Part shown: positions 24,502 through 33,211 of the stretch, piece by piece | How positions within the stretch are numbered: the stretch's first letter is position 1 | How the letters are laid out: the number at the start of each line of letters is the position of its first letter | Assembly (NCBI RefSeq): GCF_017921895.1 | Contig: NZ_JAFIDN010000004.1 | Location: forward strand, 1-64,000 | DNA: 64,000 nucleotides | Reading direction: 5' to 3' | Source of the DNA: Natronogracilivirga saccharolytica | GTDB lineage: Bacteria; Bacteroidota; Rhodothermia; Balneolales; Natronogracilivirgulaceae | Notes under the pieces: model-generated | The model's input: the letters and a program-made list of their open reading frames with translations, nothing else | Databases searched by the model: none | Told to the model about the DNA's origin: nothing | Position numbers and translations under genes: made by a program

Positions 24502-27192
24502 TTATTTGACCAGCATAAGTTTGCGTGTCTGCACGAAATCGCCTGCCTGCATGCGGTACAGATAGACACCGCTGGCCAGACGCGTTCCGTCAAAGGTCAC
24601 CTCATGATAACCCGCATCCATGTGATCATCAACCAGTGTGGTAATCCGCCGGCCGGTGACATCATAGACCTCAAGAGTGACCCGGTTGTTTTCCGGAACC
24701 TGGAAGGCAATGCTGGTTGCCGGATTGAACGGATTCGGATAGTTCTGTTCGAGTGCGAACTCGGAAGGAATATCGGCGCCGCCATCAGCACTGGTGATAT
24801 CCGGCTCGTCTCCAAGGCGGATGTTGGCAAAGTAGAGGACAATATCCTCGTCCAGGTCCACAGGGTCGGCAAAATCCGGCATAAAGGCGATGACATTCCA
24901 CTCACCGTCTTTTTCCGAAAAATCAAACACGATGGTTTCCCATTGTTCGGTTTTGGTTTGCGGAACCATGCTTTCTATCTCAAGATCCGGAGTGTCGCCA
25001 TCTTCAACCTTGAAACGGAGCGGACTGATCCGGGGCTTCCATACATCTACATAGATGAACTTTTTGTCACTTAAGTCAAGCGGCACAGGCAGAAACGCAA
25101 AAAAGCCGCCCCAGGGCACACCGTGCTGACTTCTGTCAAAGCGCACAACTTCTTCGCTGTCATTGATCTCATCCGGGTCCGGATTCGGGACACGGCTGAA
25201 TTCACTGTCATCATCCGACCCGCCGCGCATGAGATTGAGATCGATGTATCGTTCTATATGCGAGGCAGGGTCAAATACTTGTCCGGACAAGGGGATCTGC
25301 TCATCACGAATATTCAGGCTGGCCATCATATCACCTCCCTGATCGGGAGCGAATCTGACGGAAACAAAGGCAGAATCGTTACTGGCAAGCTGTGCAGTTT
25401 CGCTGATATTATTCAGATTGAACTGACCGGGATGCTCGCCTGTGAGCCGGATGTCATCCGGGGCAATCTCAAGTATTCCGCCTCCGATGTTGGTCAAGGT
25501 AACGACCACGGAATCAGACTGGTCACCTTCCTCAAGCAAACCGAAGTCAATTTCTTCCGGAGTCACTACCAGCGTCGGTTCGGCACCAACCTCGGCATCA
25601 TCAATAGCCCATCGTATGATATTGTCGGAGGGACCATCGAAAACCCAGGCAAGGCGGAGCTGATCATGGCCGACGCCATGTTCATCGCGGTACAGTCGCA
25701 CCGATATCTCCTCGTCCGGTATGCTTTCAGGATCACTCCACTCCCTGACCAGAAACTCGTCATCCCCCGCAATACTCACCAGTTGCAGATCATACACTCC
25801 GGGATCCCCGAAATTGTCTACCTGGTGCCGGAACTGAACGGTGAGGCTGTCCAGCCCGGTCGTCTGCATGGGCGGTGTGTTCACATAAAAGCGACCTTCC
25901 TGCTGCGGCTCCCACCAGAACACCAGTTCCGGAATTTCTCCGCCGGCATAGTCAGAGTTGAATACGTACCAGTTCTCTGCATTGGTTGTCCATCCTAAAG
26001 GCAGATCTAATTCATCGGTATCACTGAAATCCTCATTCCATGGAAACGAGGTAATGGAAGCATCAATTCCTTCTCCGCTGAGCGGCACCTCCTCGCCGGC
26101 GACCTTCAGCAGTGCTTCTTTATGTCCTATGGTCATCGGCTCAAATGTAACATCCACTGTGACCTGATCGTCCGGCTGCAGTTCGACAGACTCAGGGATG
26201 TTATGCAGCCCGAAACTACCAATATCCCAGCTGACATCGAAAGTGGCCAGTACTCCGAAATGATCGGATGGGTAGACATCATTTTCATCCGGTTCATCAA
26301 GTACAATTTCTGCTGAAACAGGTGTCAGAAAATCACTGCTCTTTTCTTCAAAAAACACATAGTCAATCCGTCGCTGTGAGTGCCCGAGGTGATAGTTCAG
26401 CGTGCTGTGTTCCGGATCCAGGTGATTCTCATGGAAAAGGGGATAAATATCGATAAAACGTTCATACATTACTTCCATCTCTTCCCAATCGGGATTGGCA
26501 TTGAAGTCACCTGTGACAAAAACAAGGTCGGACGTGCTTGTTTCATCGATAAAATCAAGCATGTCTTGTATCTGGGTCTTTCTGGTTTCGGTCGCATCAC
26601 CGGGGTTGTGAAGGTGTGTGTTGTATACGTCCAGTTCGTTACCATCAACCGAAATACGTGTATGCACCGCCTTGCGGTATGCATCGAGCGGTTCAAGGGC
26701 ACGGAAATTGCTTTCTTCTATCGGGTAGCGGGAAACGATGGCATTTCCGAAACGGGTACTCCTCCCTTCATCATCGACAGAGTCAAAATAGTAGTAATAT
26801 CCCAGTGAGTCGGCAATCTGCATGGCCTGATTGTCGAGGTCTTCACGTTGGATCACTTCCTGCAATCCAATGATATCGGGGTCCAATTCCCGAATTTGAT
26901 CGAGTATCAGTTCGAAACGTGCAGGCCAATCCTCATTATCAAACCAGATATTGAGACTGAGAAACGAAAGAGATACTGTTTGACCGGCAGGTGCAGCAAT
27001 GGTAATGTCTTCCGGAGCCAGGGTGGCGGCCTCCGTGCCTTCATTTGTTATAACGAATTCCTGTGTCTCGGAAGTCAGGTTAATTTGTTGTGAATCAAAT
27101 TCATGTGATGGCGGCGATATTGAAAACTGACTCCAGGCTGCCATTGGCATCAGAAGCAATATCACTGCGCCAAGCAGTATATTGTTTTTCAT
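24502..27192 (-). CDS. Secreted T9SS EEP-family phosphodiesterase/nuclease with carbohydrate-binding-like module
   Basis: 896 residues. Signal peptide 1-21. The first half of an Ig-like ASH domain (about 23-68) is interrupted by an endonuclease/exonuclease/phosphatase (EEP) domain (about 74-320: LQEV with E112, THLH 192-195, GDFNANPD 228-235, RRIDYVFF 274-281, SDH 309-311), and the ASH domain resumes at GSFGLHNIPESVELQP (325-340). A jelly-roll-like module (about 383-537), an intact ASH domain (541-640), a VDVWKPRISPLRFKVE module (about 645-797) and a T9SS type A sorting domain (about 817-896) follow. EEP enzymes cut DNA, RNA or phospholipid-type diesters with Mg2+; the substrate here is unknown. 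It is 69 bp after its paralogue at 27262-29991. Confidence 0.85.
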   Translation of the reverse strand: MKNNILLGAVILLLMPMAAWSQFSISPPSHEFDSQQINLTSETQEFVITNEGTEAATLAPEDITIAAPAGQTVSLSFLSLNIWFDNEDWPARFELILDQIRELDPDIIGLQEVIQREDLDNQAMQIADSLGYYYYFDSVDDEGRSTRFGNAIVSRYPIEESNFRALEPLDAYRKAVHTRISVDGNELDVYNTHLHNPGDATETRKTQIQDMLDFIDETSTSDLVFVTGDFNANPDWEEMEVMYERFIDIYPLFHENHLDPEHSTLNYHLGHSQRRIDYVFFEEKSSDFLTPVSAEIVLDEPDENDVYPSDHFGVLATFDVSWDIGSFGLHNIPESVELQPDDQVTVDVTFEPMTIGHKEALLKVAGEEVPLSGEGIDASITSFPWNEDFSDTDELDLPLGWTTNAENWYVFNSDYAGGEIPELVFWWEPQQEGRFYVNTPPMQTTGLDSLTVQFRHQVDNFGDPGVYDLQLVSIAGDDEFLVREWSDPESIPDEEISVRLYRDEHGVGHDQLRLAWVFDGPSDNIIRWAIDDAEVGAEPTLVVTPEEIDFGLLEEGDQSDSVVVTLTNIGGGILEIAPDDIRLTGEHPGQFNLNNISETAQLASNDSAFVSVRFAPDQGGDMMASLNIRDEQIPLSGQVFDPASHIERYIDLNLMRGGSDDDSEFSRVPNPDPDEINDSEEVVRFDRSQHGVPWGGFFAFLPVPLDLSDKKFIYVDVWKPRISPLRFKVEDGDTPDLEIESMVPQTKTEQWETIVFDFSEKDGEWNVIAFMPDFADPVDLDEDIVLYFANIRLGDEPDITSADGGADIPSEFALEQNYPNPFNPATSIAFQVPENNRVTLEVYDVTGRRITTLVDDHMDAGYHEVTFDGTRLASGVYLYRMQAGDFVQTRKLMLVK

Positions 27193-27261
27193 ATTATGAT
27201 CCTTTTTGGGGTGATAAGGCGGCTGAAGTAATCTCAGCCGCCATTGTTGTTAGGGTTCGGG

Positions 27262-29991
27262 TTATTTCACCAGCATAAACTTGCGTGTCTGCACGAAATC
27301 GCCGGCCTGCATGCGGTAGAGGTATACCCCGCTGGCCAGACGCGTTCCATCAAAGGTTACCTCGTGATAGCCCGCATCCAGCTGGTCATCAACCAGCGTG
27401 GTGATCCTGCGGCCCGTCACATCGTAGACCTCCAGTGTGACCCGGCTGTTTTCCGGAACCTGAAAGGCGATGTTTGTGGCCGGATTGAACGGGTTCGGAT
27501 AGTTTTGGCCAAGCGCGAATTCGGATGGAATATCGGCATCGGCAGTGGAACGGGTTTCAATCGGTTCATCCGCCAGCCGGATGTCATCAATGTCCCATGA
27601 TGTCATGTTGTTGGTGGTGCCGTCAAACACCCATGCAAGACGGAAACTTTCGCTGCCAAGGCCATGATCGTCACGTGTGATCACACCACTGAATTCGGTG
27701 GCATTGATGAAGGGGGGATCAACCCACTCTTCGATGACGTGCTCATCGCCGTCGGCAATGGCTATCACACTGAGCGTATACTCGCCCGGATCTTCGAAAT
27801 TACGCACGCGATATTTATAGGAAAGTGTCAGGCTGTCCCGTCCGGCAAGATCAAATTCCGGAGTTTTGAGATAGAACCGGCCTTCTTTTTCCGGTTGCCA
27901 CCAGAATACCATTTCCGGAGGTTCGCCGCCGGCATTGTTCAGATTGAATGTCTCCCAGTTTCGCGTATCACTTTCCCATCCTTCCGGAATACCGCCCTGT
28001 ACCTGCTTCGAAAAATCTTCTTCCCAGGGCAACTCAGTAATCGTAGGATCAAAACTTTCTCCGGTAAGCATTGCAAACGTATTGCCGGCGTATAACATAG
28101 CCTCAAGCTGTCCTTCTTCTTCAGGCACAAAGGCAACCCGGACATCAATGGATTCACCGGATGCAAGCGCAACGGCTTCTGACGGACCCTCAAGCATGAA
28201 ACTGCCGGCATCGTCACCATCAATGCGGATATCCTCCGGTTCCAGTTCAATTACACCGCCGCCTATGTTTTCCATAGTGACTGTAATCGTGTCGGAGGAG
28301 GTATGGATTTGCTGCCGCTCAAAGTCGTAGCCATCGGGTGACATGGCCAGTGCAGGAAAGGCACCCAGGACAATATCATCAATGCTCCACCTCACAATGT
28401 TATCAGAAGCACCGTCAAACACCCAGGCAAGAAACAGCCTGTCGGCTCCGACGCCATGATCCGTGCGGTTGAGCTCAAATGAGAGCTCCTCTGCGGAGAT
28501 ATTATCAGGATCTGCCCATTCGGCTATCAGATGCTCTTCACCATCGGCAATACTGACCAGCTGAAGATCATAAATGCCCGGATCTTCGAAATTGTCCACC
28601 TGATGCCGGAACGTCAGTTCGAGGCTGTCAAGTCCGGTGGTCCGGAACGGCGGGGTGCGCAGATGAAAACGCCCTTCGCTGACAGGTTCCCACCAGAAGA
28701 GCACCTCAGGCGCTTCACCTCCGGCATGGCTTGAATTGAACACATACCAGTTTTCAGCATTGGAGTTCCATCCAAAGGGAACCTCAAACTCATCGGCACC
28801 GGAAAAATCCTCCGACCAGGGCAGATCGGTGACGGTGGCATCAAAAGCTTCGCCGCTGACAGGAATATCGTGCTCCTGAATTGTCAAAATAATCTCTTTG
28901 ACACCTTCGGTTTGAGGGAGGAAAGAAAGCTCGACCGTCGTTTGCTCTTCGGGTTGCAGCTCAACGGACTCCTCAAGATTATGCAGGACGAAGTCGGTGT
29001 CATCCGACAGCAACTCAAAACGTGCAAATACACCGAAATGGTCGGACTCCATGTCCGGATTTTCGTGCTCCTTGTCAAGTATGATTTCTGCAGACAGCGG
29101 GGCAAGCCGGTCAATGCTTTCACTGTTGAAAAAGACGTAATCGATTCGCCGTTGCTGATGCCCCAGCCGCGGGTTGAGTGTCCCGTGCTCGGGATCGAGG
29201 TGGTTTTCGTGGAACAGGGGGTAGACATCGGTGAAGTCATCATACATGAGCCTGGTTTCTTCCCAGTCCGGATTGGCATTGAAGTCACCGGTCACAAAAA
29301 TGTACCCGCCGCTGTTGGTTTCATCTATGAAATCCAGAAAATCTGTTATCTGGGTCTTCCGGATGTCATGATCCAGTCCGACATGGTGCAGGTGGGTGGT
29401 GTATACGTCTACGGTATTGCCTTCGACATCCAGGCGGGCATGCAGGCCCTTGCGGTACTGATTGAGTGGTTCAAGGGCCCGGAAGTTTGTTTCTTCAATG
29501 GGATAGCGCGATACAATCGCATTTCCGAACCGGTGGTCGCGGCCTTCATCATCCACCGAGTCAAAGTAATAGTAGAAGCCCAGCGAATCGGCCATTTGCA
29601 TAGCCTGGTTGTCAAGATCGGCCCGCTGTATCACCTCCTGAAGTCCGATAACATCGACATCCAGCTCCCTGACTTCTTCGAGGATATAGGCAAACCGCGC
29701 CGGCCAGTCTCCGTCGTCGGTTTCAATGTTATAGGAAAGTACAGAGAGTTCGGTACTCAGGGCATCTTTTCCTCTGATGCCGATCTGGCCCGGATGCAGG
29801 GTGAACGGCTCATCATTTTCGTTGGTGACCGTAAACTCCTGAATCTCAGAGCTGATACCAATTTGCTGGGGCGGAAATTCGAACTCATCAGGAGTTACGG
29901 CAAACTGGGCGGCAGCCTGAGAAAAGAAGAGCAAACCTGTAATGAACACAAAGAAGATGGCGGACGGGTGGCAAAGTAAGCGGTGTTTCAT
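27262..29991 (-). CDS. Secreted T9SS EEP-family phosphodiesterase/nuclease, paralogue
   Basis: 909 residues. Signal peptide 1-29. The same split ASH domain (about 30-73 and 332-384) encloses an EEP domain (82-326: LQEV with E119, TTH 198-200, GDFNANPD 235-242, RRIDYVFF 281-288, SDH 316-318). There are two jelly-roll-like modules (about 392-543 and 655-807), each opening with an EDFS/GW..NW motif and ending in RWSIDDI or SWDIDDI, separated by an intact ASH domain (547-648). The T9SS type A domain (about 828-909) is almost identical to that of the next gene. It probably shares a transcript with the paralogue downstream. Surface-attached or released; substrate unknown. Confidence 0.85.
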   Translation of the reverse strand: MKHRLLCHPSAIFFVFITGLLFFSQAAAQFAVTPDEFEFPPQQIGISSEIQEFTVTNENDEPFTLHPGQIGIRGKDALSTELSVLSYNIETDDGDWPARFAYILEEVRELDVDVIGLQEVIQRADLDNQAMQMADSLGFYYYFDSVDDEGRDHRFGNAIVSRYPIEETNFRALEPLNQYRKGLHARLDVEGNTVDVYTTHLHHVGLDHDIRKTQITDFLDFIDETNSGGYIFVTGDFNANPDWEETRLMYDDFTDVYPLFHENHLDPEHGTLNPRLGHQQRRIDYVFFNSESIDRLAPLSAEIILDKEHENPDMESDHFGVFARFELLSDDTDFVLHNLEESVELQPEEQTTVELSFLPQTEGVKEIILTIQEHDIPVSGEAFDATVTDLPWSEDFSGADEFEVPFGWNSNAENWYVFNSSHAGGEAPEVLFWWEPVSEGRFHLRTPPFRTTGLDSLELTFRHQVDNFEDPGIYDLQLVSIADGEEHLIAEWADPDNISAEELSFELNRTDHGVGADRLFLAWVFDGASDNIVRWSIDDIVLGAFPALAMSPDGYDFERQQIHTSSDTITVTMENIGGGVIELEPEDIRIDGDDAGSFMLEGPSEAVALASGESIDVRVAFVPEEEGQLEAMLYAGNTFAMLTGESFDPTITELPWEEDFSKQVQGGIPEGWESDTRNWETFNLNNAGGEPPEMVFWWQPEKEGRFYLKTPEFDLAGRDSLTLSYKYRVRNFEDPGEYTLSVIAIADGDEHVIEEWVDPPFINATEFSGVITRDDHGLGSESFRLAWVFDGTTNNMTSWDIDDIRLADEPIETRSTADADIPSEFALGQNYPNPFNPATNIAFQVPENSRVTLEVYDVTGRRITTLVDDQLDAGYHEVTFDGTRLASGVYLYRMQAGDFVQTRKFMLVK

Positions 29992-30203
29992 GGAAATAAT
30001 GGATTAGAAGATTTCGGTTTTGTATCCGGAAATGAGGACAGGCAGCGGATACAAAAAGGTCAGGGAAGAGGCTTCCTGATTTTTACTCGGAGTGCGATGA
30101 GTGGGTTTGCCGTGTCATCGCAGAAGTCAAGGAACGAGGCACGGATCCACCCCGGTCACACAGGAGCCGGGGCGGTCGTGGTATAGGGCTGATGGTGCCG
30201 GGA

Positions 30204-31079
30204 TTACTTGACCAGGGTCATGGCACGAGTGATGGAACGCTCGGATGTTTCGAGGCGATAGAAATATTTTCCGCTCGGGAGTCCTTCGGCGTTGAAATGG
30301 ACTTCATGTTCGCCCGGGTTGCGGAATTCATTATTGATCAGCGTTGTAATGCGCTGGCCCTGAATATCGTACACGTTCAGTGTTACGTGATCCGAACTGT
30401 TCAGTTCAAACCGGATGTTCGTAGTCGGGTTGAACGGGTTGGGATAGTTCTGCTTGAGCGCCAGGTGAACGGGAAGCTCGTTCTGCTCGGCAGCAGTGGC
30501 AATCGGATCATCCGGTGAATCACTGAGGATGATGTTGTCCAGATAGATAACAATATTTTCATCCAGATCTACGGGATCGGCAAAATCCGGCATGACAGCG
30601 ATAACCGGGTATTCACCTGCGGCATCGGGGTAGTGGAACGTCATGGTCTCCCAACCTTCGGTTACGGTCTGCTCTTCCATGGATTCAAACTCGAAGTCTT
30701 CCGTTTCTTCACTGCCTTCTACCTTGAATACTACCGGACTGATACGGGGTTTCCAGACCTGATAATGGGTGTATTTCATTTCATCCATATCAAGCGGTTC
30801 CCAAACCTCACTCCAGAAACCGCCCCAGGGCACACCGTCATGAGCTCTGGTGTACTGCAGGACCTGGTCGGAGGGATTGACATCGCTCGGATCCGGGTTT
30901 TCTACAACCTCGTAAACATCATCTTCTTCAACCGCTTCACCGCCGGTCATGTCATTCAGCGGAATCGTAACACCATCCGGATCTTCAAAATCCTCTATAA
31001 CAATGTAATTCTGAGCCGCAGCCTGCTGCATTCCGAAAAAAGCCGCAACGAACAGACACAACAGTAATTTGATCTTCAT
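30204..31079 (-). CDS. Small T9SS-secreted protein with carbohydrate-binding-like module
   Basis: 291 residues from the ATG at 31079, with GGAG at ideal spacing; an open frame upstream to 31235 is not part of the gene. Signal peptide ends AAAQ (about 22). A single beta-rich module follows, with DGVPWGGFW, YQVWKPRISPVVFKVEG and AVMPDFADPVDLDENIVIYL, closely matching residues 645-797 of the EEP protein at 24502. The rest is a T9SS type A sorting domain (NPFNPTTNIRFEL to AMTLVK). The absence of any enzyme domain and the gene's position suggest a surface glycan-binding protein. A 212-bp gap separates it from the EEP genes; no terminator is obvious there. Confidence 0.75.
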   Translation of the reverse strand: MKIKLLLCLFVAAFFGMQQAAAQNYIVIEDFEDPDGVTIPLNDMTGGEAVEEDDVYEVVENPDPSDVNPSDQVLQYTRAHDGVPWGGFWSEVWEPLDMDEMKYTHYQVWKPRISPVVFKVEGSEETEDFEFESMEEQTVTEGWETMTFHYPDAAGEYPVIAVMPDFADPVDLDENIVIYLDNIILSDSPDDPIATAAEQNELPVHLALKQNYPNPFNPTTNIRFELNSSDHVTLNVYDIQGQRITTLINNEFRNPGEHEVHFNAEGLPSGKYFYRLETSERSITRAMTLVK

Positions 31080-31457
31080 AGTCACTCCATTTTTTTCTTT
31101 TCTGATATAATTGCATGATTGTCTGGGATCTCCAGTGGTGATGTGCAAATAGCATGCAAATAAAATTTGCAAAATTACCTGCAAACACTTCTTTAGTGTA
31201 GTGAAAAGAAGACATTCATGCAAGCAAAAAAACATAGTTTATATCCACCTGATAAGCTTGTACATGATAAACCATTTTATACGAACAGAAAATTATCGCA
31301 AAAGACACAGGAACTGATTGGCGCAGATAATCCAATGCAGGCCATAATATATTTATGCAACAATGCTGCTTGAAAGTAAATTTGCATTTATGTATTCTGA
31401 GTAATATTACCTGTTACTATTATTTTAATATTTATAACAATCCGAAATCCTGCTTTA
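31080..31457. promoter_or_regulatory. Divergent control region with many TGCA half-sites
   Basis: This 378-bp region separates the T9SS genes from the endoglucanase. By my count TGCA occurs nine times, mostly inside ATGCAA or TTGCAT (for example GCATGCAAATA near 31153, ATTTATGCAAC at 31351-31361, ATTTGCATTTATG near 31380). The same pattern occurs before susC and before lacI, and ATATTTATGCAAC at 31349-31361 recurs exactly at 46937-46949. A LacI-type operator is a reasonable guess. Confidence 0.45.
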
Positions 31458-32813
31458 ATGCGAAATTTTACTTTTTTCTCCGCAGCAGCACTGGCCGCTG
31501 CTTTTTTTCTGACACCTGGATGCAACCATGCCGATACGGATTCCAGCGTGAATACAGACCGGCTTTCCGACGAGGCCTTGCTCGATACCGTGCAATACTA
31601 TACGTTCCAGTATTTCTGGGACGGGGCAGAACCGCAGTCCGGAATGGCAAGGGAGCGTTACTGGCTGGACGAAGAGTATCCGCACGATAATGGTAATACC
31701 GTCACCAGCGGCGGATCCGGCTTCGGGCTCAAGGCCATCATTACCGGTATTGAACGCGGATTCATCACAAGAGAAGAAGGCGTCGACCGGTTTGAACGGA
31801 TTGTAGGCTTTCTTGAGGAAGCCGAACGATTCAACGGATTGTGGGCACACTGGATGGACGGCACTACCGGTGAGGCACTTGCTTTCAGTCCCGAAGACGA
31901 CGGAGCTGATATTGTAGAAACTTCCTTTTTGATTCAGGGGCTGCTGACCGTACGGCAGTATCTGCGCGACGGAACCGAACGGGAACAGCAGATCGCCGAA
32001 CGCATCGATACCATGTGGCGTGAGGTGAACTGGAACTGGCATACACGGGAAGGGGAGGAAAACATACTCTACTGGCACTGGTCGCCAAACCATGGCTGGG
32101 CAATGGATCATCCGATTGCCGGATATGATGAATGTCTTGTTACCTATATTCTGGCCGCTTCTTCCCCTACATATCCGATCGATCCGGAAGTATATCATGA
32201 AGGATGGGCCCGTGGCGGTGATATCGTCGCCGAAGGCCTGGAAGCCTACGGATATTCGCTTCCACTGCAGCATAATCGCGGCGAACAGTATGGCGGACCC
32301 CTTTTCTGGGCACATTACTCCTACCTTGGTCTTGACCCCAGAAATCTGGAAGACCGTTATGCAAACTACTGGGACAACAACCGCTATCACAGCCTGATCC
32401 AGTATGAGTATGCGAAAGACAACCCGTTTGACTTCAAAGGATACGGAGAAGATCTGTGGGGGCTGACATCCAGTTACAACCCGGACGGATATGTCGCCCA
32501 CACCCCTCATTATGACGACCACGGCGTCATCACACCCACCGCGGCTCTGTCATCCATTCCGTATACGCCGGAAGAGTCCATGAAGGTGATGCGCAATCTT
32601 TATGAAAACTTTTATGATGAAACCTTCGGTCCGTACGGATTCTATGATGCCCTCAGTCTTGAGCACGACTGGTTTCCCCAGCGTTATCTGGCAATCGACC
32701 AGGGACCGATTGTCGTGATGATCGAAAACCACAGAAGCGGCCTTCTTTGGGATCTGTTCATGAGCAGTGAGGAGGTGCAGGAGGGACTTGAGAGGCTTGA
32801 ATTCAGCTATTGA
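31458..32813 (+). CDS. GH144-like glucanase lipoprotein (PF10091), probable beta-1,2-glucan hydrolase
   Basis: 451 residues. Lipobox LTPGC (C22). The (alpha/alpha)6-type catalytic domain is recognised from TFQYFWDGAEPQSGMARER, GSGFGLKAIITGIERG, FSPEDDGADIVETSFLIQGLL, WSPNHGWAMDHPIAGYDE, YGEDLWGLTSS and YLAIDQGPIVVMIEN. The acidic series D147-xxx-D151-xx-E154 has the spacing I recall for residues tested as catalytic in the GH144 endo-beta-1,2-glucanase of Chitinophaga. The family cuts beta-1,2-glucan to sophoro-oligosaccharides. Lipid anchoring suggests action at the cell surface or in the periplasm, feeding the SusCD importer. It is divergent from the T9SS genes and convergent with the GH3 operon. 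Confidence 0.85.
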   Translation: MRNFTFFSAAALAAAFFLTPGCNHADTDSSVNTDRLSDEALLDTVQYYTFQYFWDGAEPQSGMARERYWLDEEYPHDNGNTVTSGGSGFGLKAIITGIERGFITREEGVDRFERIVGFLEEAERFNGLWAHWMDGTTGEALAFSPEDDGADIVETSFLIQGLLTVRQYLRDGTEREQQIAERIDTMWREVNWNWHTREGEENILYWHWSPNHGWAMDHPIAGYDECLVTYILAASSPTYPIDPEVYHEGWARGGDIVAEGLEAYGYSLPLQHNRGEQYGGPLFWAHYSYLGLDPRNLEDRYANYWDNNRYHSLIQYEYAKDNPFDFKGYGEDLWGLTSSYNPDGYVAHTPHYDDHGVITPTAALSSIPYTPEESMKVMRNLYENFYDETFGPYGFYDALSLEHDWFPQRYLAIDQGPIVVMIENHRSGLLWDLFMSSEEVQEGLERLEFSY

Positions 32814-33044
32814 TGCGATGATTCCGGGATAATTGTTGTTCCGCACTGCTTCTGCTTTCTATTACCATGCAATTTGCCCGCAAGGCGCCGGAAAACAGCA
32901 CAAAATGGCTGCTTTCCGGCCTGTAAGGATGTTGAATGATCCTTATCCATCATACAGACATGTAAAGGATAAGGGATACATGCTTCTTGATGAACCGGGG
33001 TAATCGTCTTTGACCGGGCGGTTATCTCTTACAACGGCAAAACG

Positions 33045-33091
33045 AAAAGAGCCGCTCCGGATATGACCTGTATCATCCGAAGCGGCTCTTT
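33045..33091 (+). terminator. Terminator after the GH144-like gene
   Basis: The arms AAGAGCCGCTCCGGAT (33047-33062) and ATCCGAAGCGGCTCTT (33075-33090) pair with one mismatch, followed by TCTTTAT. It is 230 bp after the stop; the stretch between (32814-33044) holds nothing recognised. Confidence 0.75.
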
Positions 33092-33131
33092 CTTTATCTG
33101 TTCTATAATTTGCTGTCCGTAATCCCGGGCC

Positions 33132-33180
33132 GGAAAAAATACCCGGCTGAAAATGGCATGCTGAAAAATTTCAGCCGGGT
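33132..33180 (-). terminator. Terminator of the susCD/GH3 operon
   Basis: The arms ACCCGGCTGAAA (33141-33152) and TTTCAGCCGGGT (33169-33180) are perfect complements. On the minus strand the stem is followed by ATTTTTTCC. It lies 31 bp after the GH3 stop and closes the six-gene operon. Confidence 0.85.
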
Positions 33181-33211
33181 TATCGGATCAGGAAGCTGTT
33201 AATTAACGGTT

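Noticed and set aside
28870-29979. Plus-strand 369-codon open frame
   Set aside because: Mirror of the EEP/T9SS protein on the minus strand; its own translation has no domain or signal and the other strand carries all EEP motifs.
31455-32522. Minus-strand 355-codon open frame
   Set aside because: Antisense of the GH144-like gene, which has clear family motifs.
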